Shown here: positions 61,271 through 64,000 of the stretch, in pieces
How the letters are laid out: each line of letters starts with the position of its first letter
Position numbering within the stretch: the stretch's first letter is position 1
NCBI RefSeq assembly: GCF_003461625.1
Contig: NZ_QTXL01000006.1
Coordinates: 1 to 64,000, forward strand
Direction: 5' to 3'
DNA from: Clostridium sp. AF15-31
GTDB lineage: Bacteria > Bacillota > Clostridia > Lachnospirales > Lachnospiraceae
Length of the DNA stretch: 64,000 nt
Notes under the pieces: model-generated
What the model saw: the letters and a program-made list of their open reading frames with translations, nothing else
Told to the model about the DNA's origin: nothing
Databases searched by the model: none
Translations under genes and position numbers: made by a program

Positions 61271-62677
61271 ATGAAAGAAAAAACATATGTAGAAGACATA
61301 GACAGGAATATATATGACTTCAAAGATGATGAAAAAGATGCTTATAAGATCAAGGCAGGACTGACGCCAGAGATCGTTGAGCAGCTTTCGAAAGAGAAAC
61401 ATGATCCGGCATGGATGCAGACCTTCCGTCTGGAATCCCTGCAGATCTATAATAATATGGAAGTACCGGACTGGGGACCATCGATTGAAGGTCTGAATAT
61501 GGACAACATCGTAACCTATGTCAGACCAAATACAAATATGAAAGCAAAATGGTCTGATGTGCCGGAAGATATCAAGAATACATTTGAACGACTGGGCATC
61601 CCACAGGCAGAGAGAAAATCTCTTGCAGGTGTCGGAGCACAGTATGATTCCGAGCTGGTGTACCACAATGTCCGTCAGGAGGTAGCTGAAAAGGGCGTTG
61701 TATATACTGATATGGAGAGTGCATTAAATGGCGAATATGCAGATATGGTAAGGAAGCATTTTATGAAGCTGGTTCGTCCGAATGACCACAAGTTCGCAGC
61801 TCTTCATGGTGCTGTATGGTCAGGCGGTTCCTTTGTATATGTGCCAAAGGGAGTATCGGTAGAGATCCCGTTGCAGTCTTATTTCCGTCTGAATGCACCG
61901 GGAGCCGGACAGTTTGAACATACCCTTATCATCGTGGATGAGGGCGCGGATCTTCATTTCATCGAAGGCTGTTCTGCACCAAAATATAACGTGGCAAATC
62001 TCCATGCCGGATGCGTGGAATTATTTGTCGGTAAGAATGCGAAGCTTCGTTATTCGACGATCGAGAACTGGTCAAAGAATATGTATAACCTGAATACAAA
62101 ACGTGCAGTTGTAGAAGAAGGTGGAACGATCGAATGGGTTTCCGGTTCCTTCGGATCCCACGTATCCTACCTATATCCGATGAGTATCCTTAAGGGAAAG
62201 GGCGCGAAGATGGAATTTACCGGTATCACGTTTGCCGGAAAAGGACAGAATCTGGATACCGGAGCAAAGGTTGTTCACAGTGCACCGGATACCAGTTCCT
62301 ATATTAATACAAGATCTATTTCAAAGGATGGCGGCATCAGTACCTTCCGTTCTTCCGTTGTAGTCGCAAAGGAAGCTGAGAATGCCAAGGCGGCAGTATC
62401 TTGTCAGTCACTGATGCTGGATTCTATTTCAAGATCCGATACGATCCCTGCGATGGACATCCGTACCAGAAAGGCAAATGTAGGACATGAGGCACAGATC
62501 GGCAGTATCAGTGATGATGCGGTATTCTATCTGATGTCCCGTGGTATGAGTGAGGAAGATGCCAGAGCTTGTATCGTCAGTGGATTTGCGGACAACGTAT
62601 CAAAGGAGCTTCCGCTGGAATATGCTTTGGAAATGAACAATCTGATCCGTCTGGAAATGAAGGGCAGTATAGGTTAG
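61271..62677 (+). CDS. sufB: SUF scaffold protein
   Basis: 468-residue SufB, scaffold on which clusters form. YVPKGVSVEIPLQSYFR, LHFIEGCSAPKYN, HVSYLYPMSILKGKGAKMEF and SRSDTIPAMDIRTRKANVGHEAQIG are family landmarks; the Cys in EGCSAP is the conserved cluster-related residue. AAAGGAGCATCCGATAGAT stands before the ATG. It follows sufC by 25 bases and sufD follows by 13 bases. Cytoplasmic. Confidence 0.96.
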   Translation: MKEKTYVEDIDRNIYDFKDDEKDAYKIKAGLTPEIVEQLSKEKHDPAWMQTFRLESLQIYNNMEVPDWGPSIEGLNMDNIVTYVRPNTNMKAKWSDVPEDIKNTFERLGIPQAERKSLAGVGAQYDSELVYHNVRQEVAEKGVVYTDMESALNGEYADMVRKHFMKLVRPNDHKFAALHGAVWSGGSFVYVPKGVSVEIPLQSYFRLNAPGAGQFEHTLIIVDEGADLHFIEGCSAPKYNVANLHAGCVELFVGKNAKLRYSTIENWSKNMYNLNTKRAVVEEGGTIEWVSGSFGSHVSYLYPMSILKGKGAKMEFTGITFAGKGQNLDTGAKVVHSAPDTSSYINTRSISKDGGISTFRSSVVVAKEAENAKAAVSCQSLMLDSISRSDTIPAMDIRTRKANVGHEAQIGSISDDAVFYLMSRGMSEEDARACIVSGFADNVSKELPLEYALEMNNLIRLEMKGSIG

Positions 62678-62690
62678 GAGGAAATGAGCA

Positions 62691-63782
62691 ATGGACAAGA
62701 ATACGATCAATATTAATAAACTTCCATCCAAAACATGGTACTGGCTTCATATGAATGATACAAAGGTTTCATGGAATCCGGAGATAGCACCATGTAAGGT
62801 GACGGTAGAGGAAACATTTGAAGATAAAGAGACAAACAGCCTGATATCCGGGGATGCGGCAGAATTTGTCACAGTTGAGAGTGGAGCAGGAAGAGAGGCT
62901 GATCCGATCTTTGCAGATGCGCAGACAGAAAAAACAGTTCTGACTGCTTCGGACAAAGACGCGAAGGCAACAATCCGTCTGGCTGTTGATGGAACGACAG
63001 CAACATCTGCGGCAGGTGCATGTTATCTGACGGCAGAAGAAGGTACGGATACAACCATAATTGAGACATTTACAAAGAAAAGTGCGCAGGCAGGTTCACT
63101 GGCATATCGTACGATGATACAGGCAAAGAAAGACAGCCGTGTCCGTCTGGTACAGGTATTTATGCAGGATGAAGAACAGACTCTGTTAAATGATATCGGT
63201 TGTGTCTGCGATGAAAATGCAAAGTTCGATATCCTTCAGATCTTTATCGGAAAAGGTGATCTCTATAACGGAATCCGTACAGATCTTAAGGGTACAGGAG
63301 CAGATACACAGGTCGAGATCGGCTACCTTGGACAGAAGACACAGAAGATCGATGTGAACCTGATCATAAATCACTTCGGTAAGAAAACGAATTGTGAGAT
63401 CCAGGTAGATGGAACCTTAAAGGATGCAGCAGAGAAAGTATTTCGTGGAACGATCGATTTCAAGAACGGCGCATCCGAATCCACAGGCGCAGAGACAGAA
63501 AATGTACTCCTGCTTGGTGATGATGTGATCAATAAGACGATCCCGATCATTCTCTGTGCAGAGGAGGATGTAGAAGGTTCTCACGGTGCAACGATCGGCG
63601 AACTGGATGAGGAGACATTATTTTATTTTGAATCAAGAGGCATCGACAAGGAGACTGCGGAGGATATCATGACCCGCGGCAAATTCGAGATGTTATATCG
63701 CCACATAGGAGATGAGCAGACACAGAAGCTGGTAGAAGCACAGCTTGCGGAGGTAATGGCAGATGATAGAGAAGAATTATAA
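62691..63782 (+). CDS. sufD: SUF complex protein SufD
   Basis: 363-residue SufD, partner of SufB and SufC. The C-terminal part has GAETENVLLLGDDVINKTIPI, DVEGSHGATIGELDEETLFYFESRG and the His in GSHGA that is needed for cluster formation. AGGAGGAAATGAGCA precedes the ATG. The N-terminal third is variable and short relative to E. coli SufD, as in other clostridia. Its end overlaps the sufS start by 20 bases. Confidence 0.92.
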   Translation: MDKNTININKLPSKTWYWLHMNDTKVSWNPEIAPCKVTVEETFEDKETNSLISGDAAEFVTVESGAGREADPIFADAQTEKTVLTASDKDAKATIRLAVDGTTATSAAGACYLTAEEGTDTTIIETFTKKSAQAGSLAYRTMIQAKKDSRVRLVQVFMQDEEQTLLNDIGCVCDENAKFDILQIFIGKGDLYNGIRTDLKGTGADTQVEIGYLGQKTQKIDVNLIINHFGKKTNCEIQVDGTLKDAAEKVFRGTIDFKNGASESTGAETENVLLLGDDVINKTIPIILCAEEDVEGSHGATIGELDEETLFYFESRGIDKETAEDIMTRGKFEMLYRHIGDEQTQKLVEAQLAEVMADDREEL

Positions 63783-64000
63783 AGAGGATTTTCCGTTATT
63801 ACAGACAAATAAAACCATTTATATAGACAATGCAGCTACAGCACAGAAGCCGGCAGTTGTAATTGAAGCAGAGAAGCGATTTTATGAAGAAAGCAATGCA
63901 AATCCGCTTCGTGGCTTCTATCCGCTGAGCCTTGCAGCAACAGAAGCATATGAAGATGCCAGAAAAGTTGTGCGTGATTTTATTCATGCAGATTCTGAAA
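63763..64000 (+). CDS. sufS: cysteine desulfurase SufS (partial, runs off window)
   Basis: The first 79 codons of a SufS-type desulfurase. ATG 63763 (MIEKNYKEDFPLL) overlaps the last 20 bases of sufD, with GGAGGT (63750-63755) before it. NKTIYIDNAATAQKPAVVIE, NANPLRGFYPLS and AYEDARKVVRDFIHA are the expected N-terminal landmarks. The enzyme takes sulfur from cysteine for the SUF complex. The rest of the gene, including the PLP lysine and active Cys, is outside the window. A sufU gene is expected next, but cannot be seen. Confidence 0.92.
   Translation, partial: MIEKNYKEDFPLLQTNKTIYIDNAATAQKPAVVIEAEKRFYEESNANPLRGFYPLSLAATEAYEDARKVVRDFIHADSE

Overview
This is a 64 kb chromosomal stretch from a low-to-moderate GC Gram-positive anaerobe, most likely a gut Lachnospiraceae (Coprococcus/Roseburia-like; genus is inference). 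Supporting signs are strong AGGAGG ribosome sites, rho-independent terminators, Rrf2-, DeoR-, MerR- and T-box-type control, a T-box, clostridial-type GltX and peroxiredoxin genes, a SUF system ordered C-B-D-S, and GLUG/Ig-like surface proteins. I see no rRNA, tRNA, prophage, IS transposase or CRISPR array. It is mostly ordinary housekeeping DNA with small accessory patches.

Layout. 0-3 kb: DUF4143 ATPase, an unknown protein and an LD-carboxypeptidase. 3.3-9 kb: a CymR-like Rrf2 regulator, a surface protein, then metY and cysK; one 36-bp operator/promoter block sits before both the regulator and metY. 9-16.3 kb: two tiny unknowns, a flippase-like membrane protein, a TetM-like GTPase fused to a NYN nuclease domain, a second surface protein and a 38-residue peptide gene. 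16.5-26.4 kb: glpK, a GH3 glycosidase, an aldolase, gltX, argJ, a decayed GNAT gene and a small secreted protein. 26.7-32.9 kb: a complete fructose PTS operon (fruR-fruK-fruA-ptsH-ptsI) with three TGAACGAA operator copies. 33-39 kb: small genes, a dead HxlR regulator beside a cupin/CMD pair, agmatine deiminase, a lipoprotein serpin, and an ECF sigma factor with a putative anti-sigma. 39-46 kb: fluoride channel, peptidase, flavin protein, HD protein, a PurF-like enzyme without its N-terminal cysteine, and a T-box-controlled CstA transporter. 47-53 kb: hydrolase, MerR, DXS, AhpC and a rearranged AhpF, then a HigBA-like toxin-antitoxin pair. 53-59.6 kb: two-component system whose kinase is frameshifted at an A8 tract, LysR, a MetE-like methionine synthase and a sodium symporter. 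60-64 kb: Rrf2 regulator and sufCBDS, with sufS cut by the window edge.

The most unusual feature is a dispersed family of long intergenic hairpins (3143-3337, 32888-33119, 42572-42717, 46702-46986, 53021-53332, 59586-59906, with small relatives near 21984 and 42360). Their arms differ at each locus yet remain self-complementary, while the loop motifs are conserved. Compensatory base changes between copies are visible by eye. This is the pattern of a structured RNA or single-stranded DNA element rather than a simple transposon, and I do not recognise it as a named family.

Cross-links: sulfur metabolism recurs (CymR-like regulator, metY, cysK, MetE-like enzyme, suf), as do two Rrf2 proteins with the same C-x7-C-x5-C pattern. 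A MerR-type promoter with a 19-bp spacer stands before both merR-dxs and the cupin/CMD pair, suggesting one redox- or aldehyde-responsive regulon.
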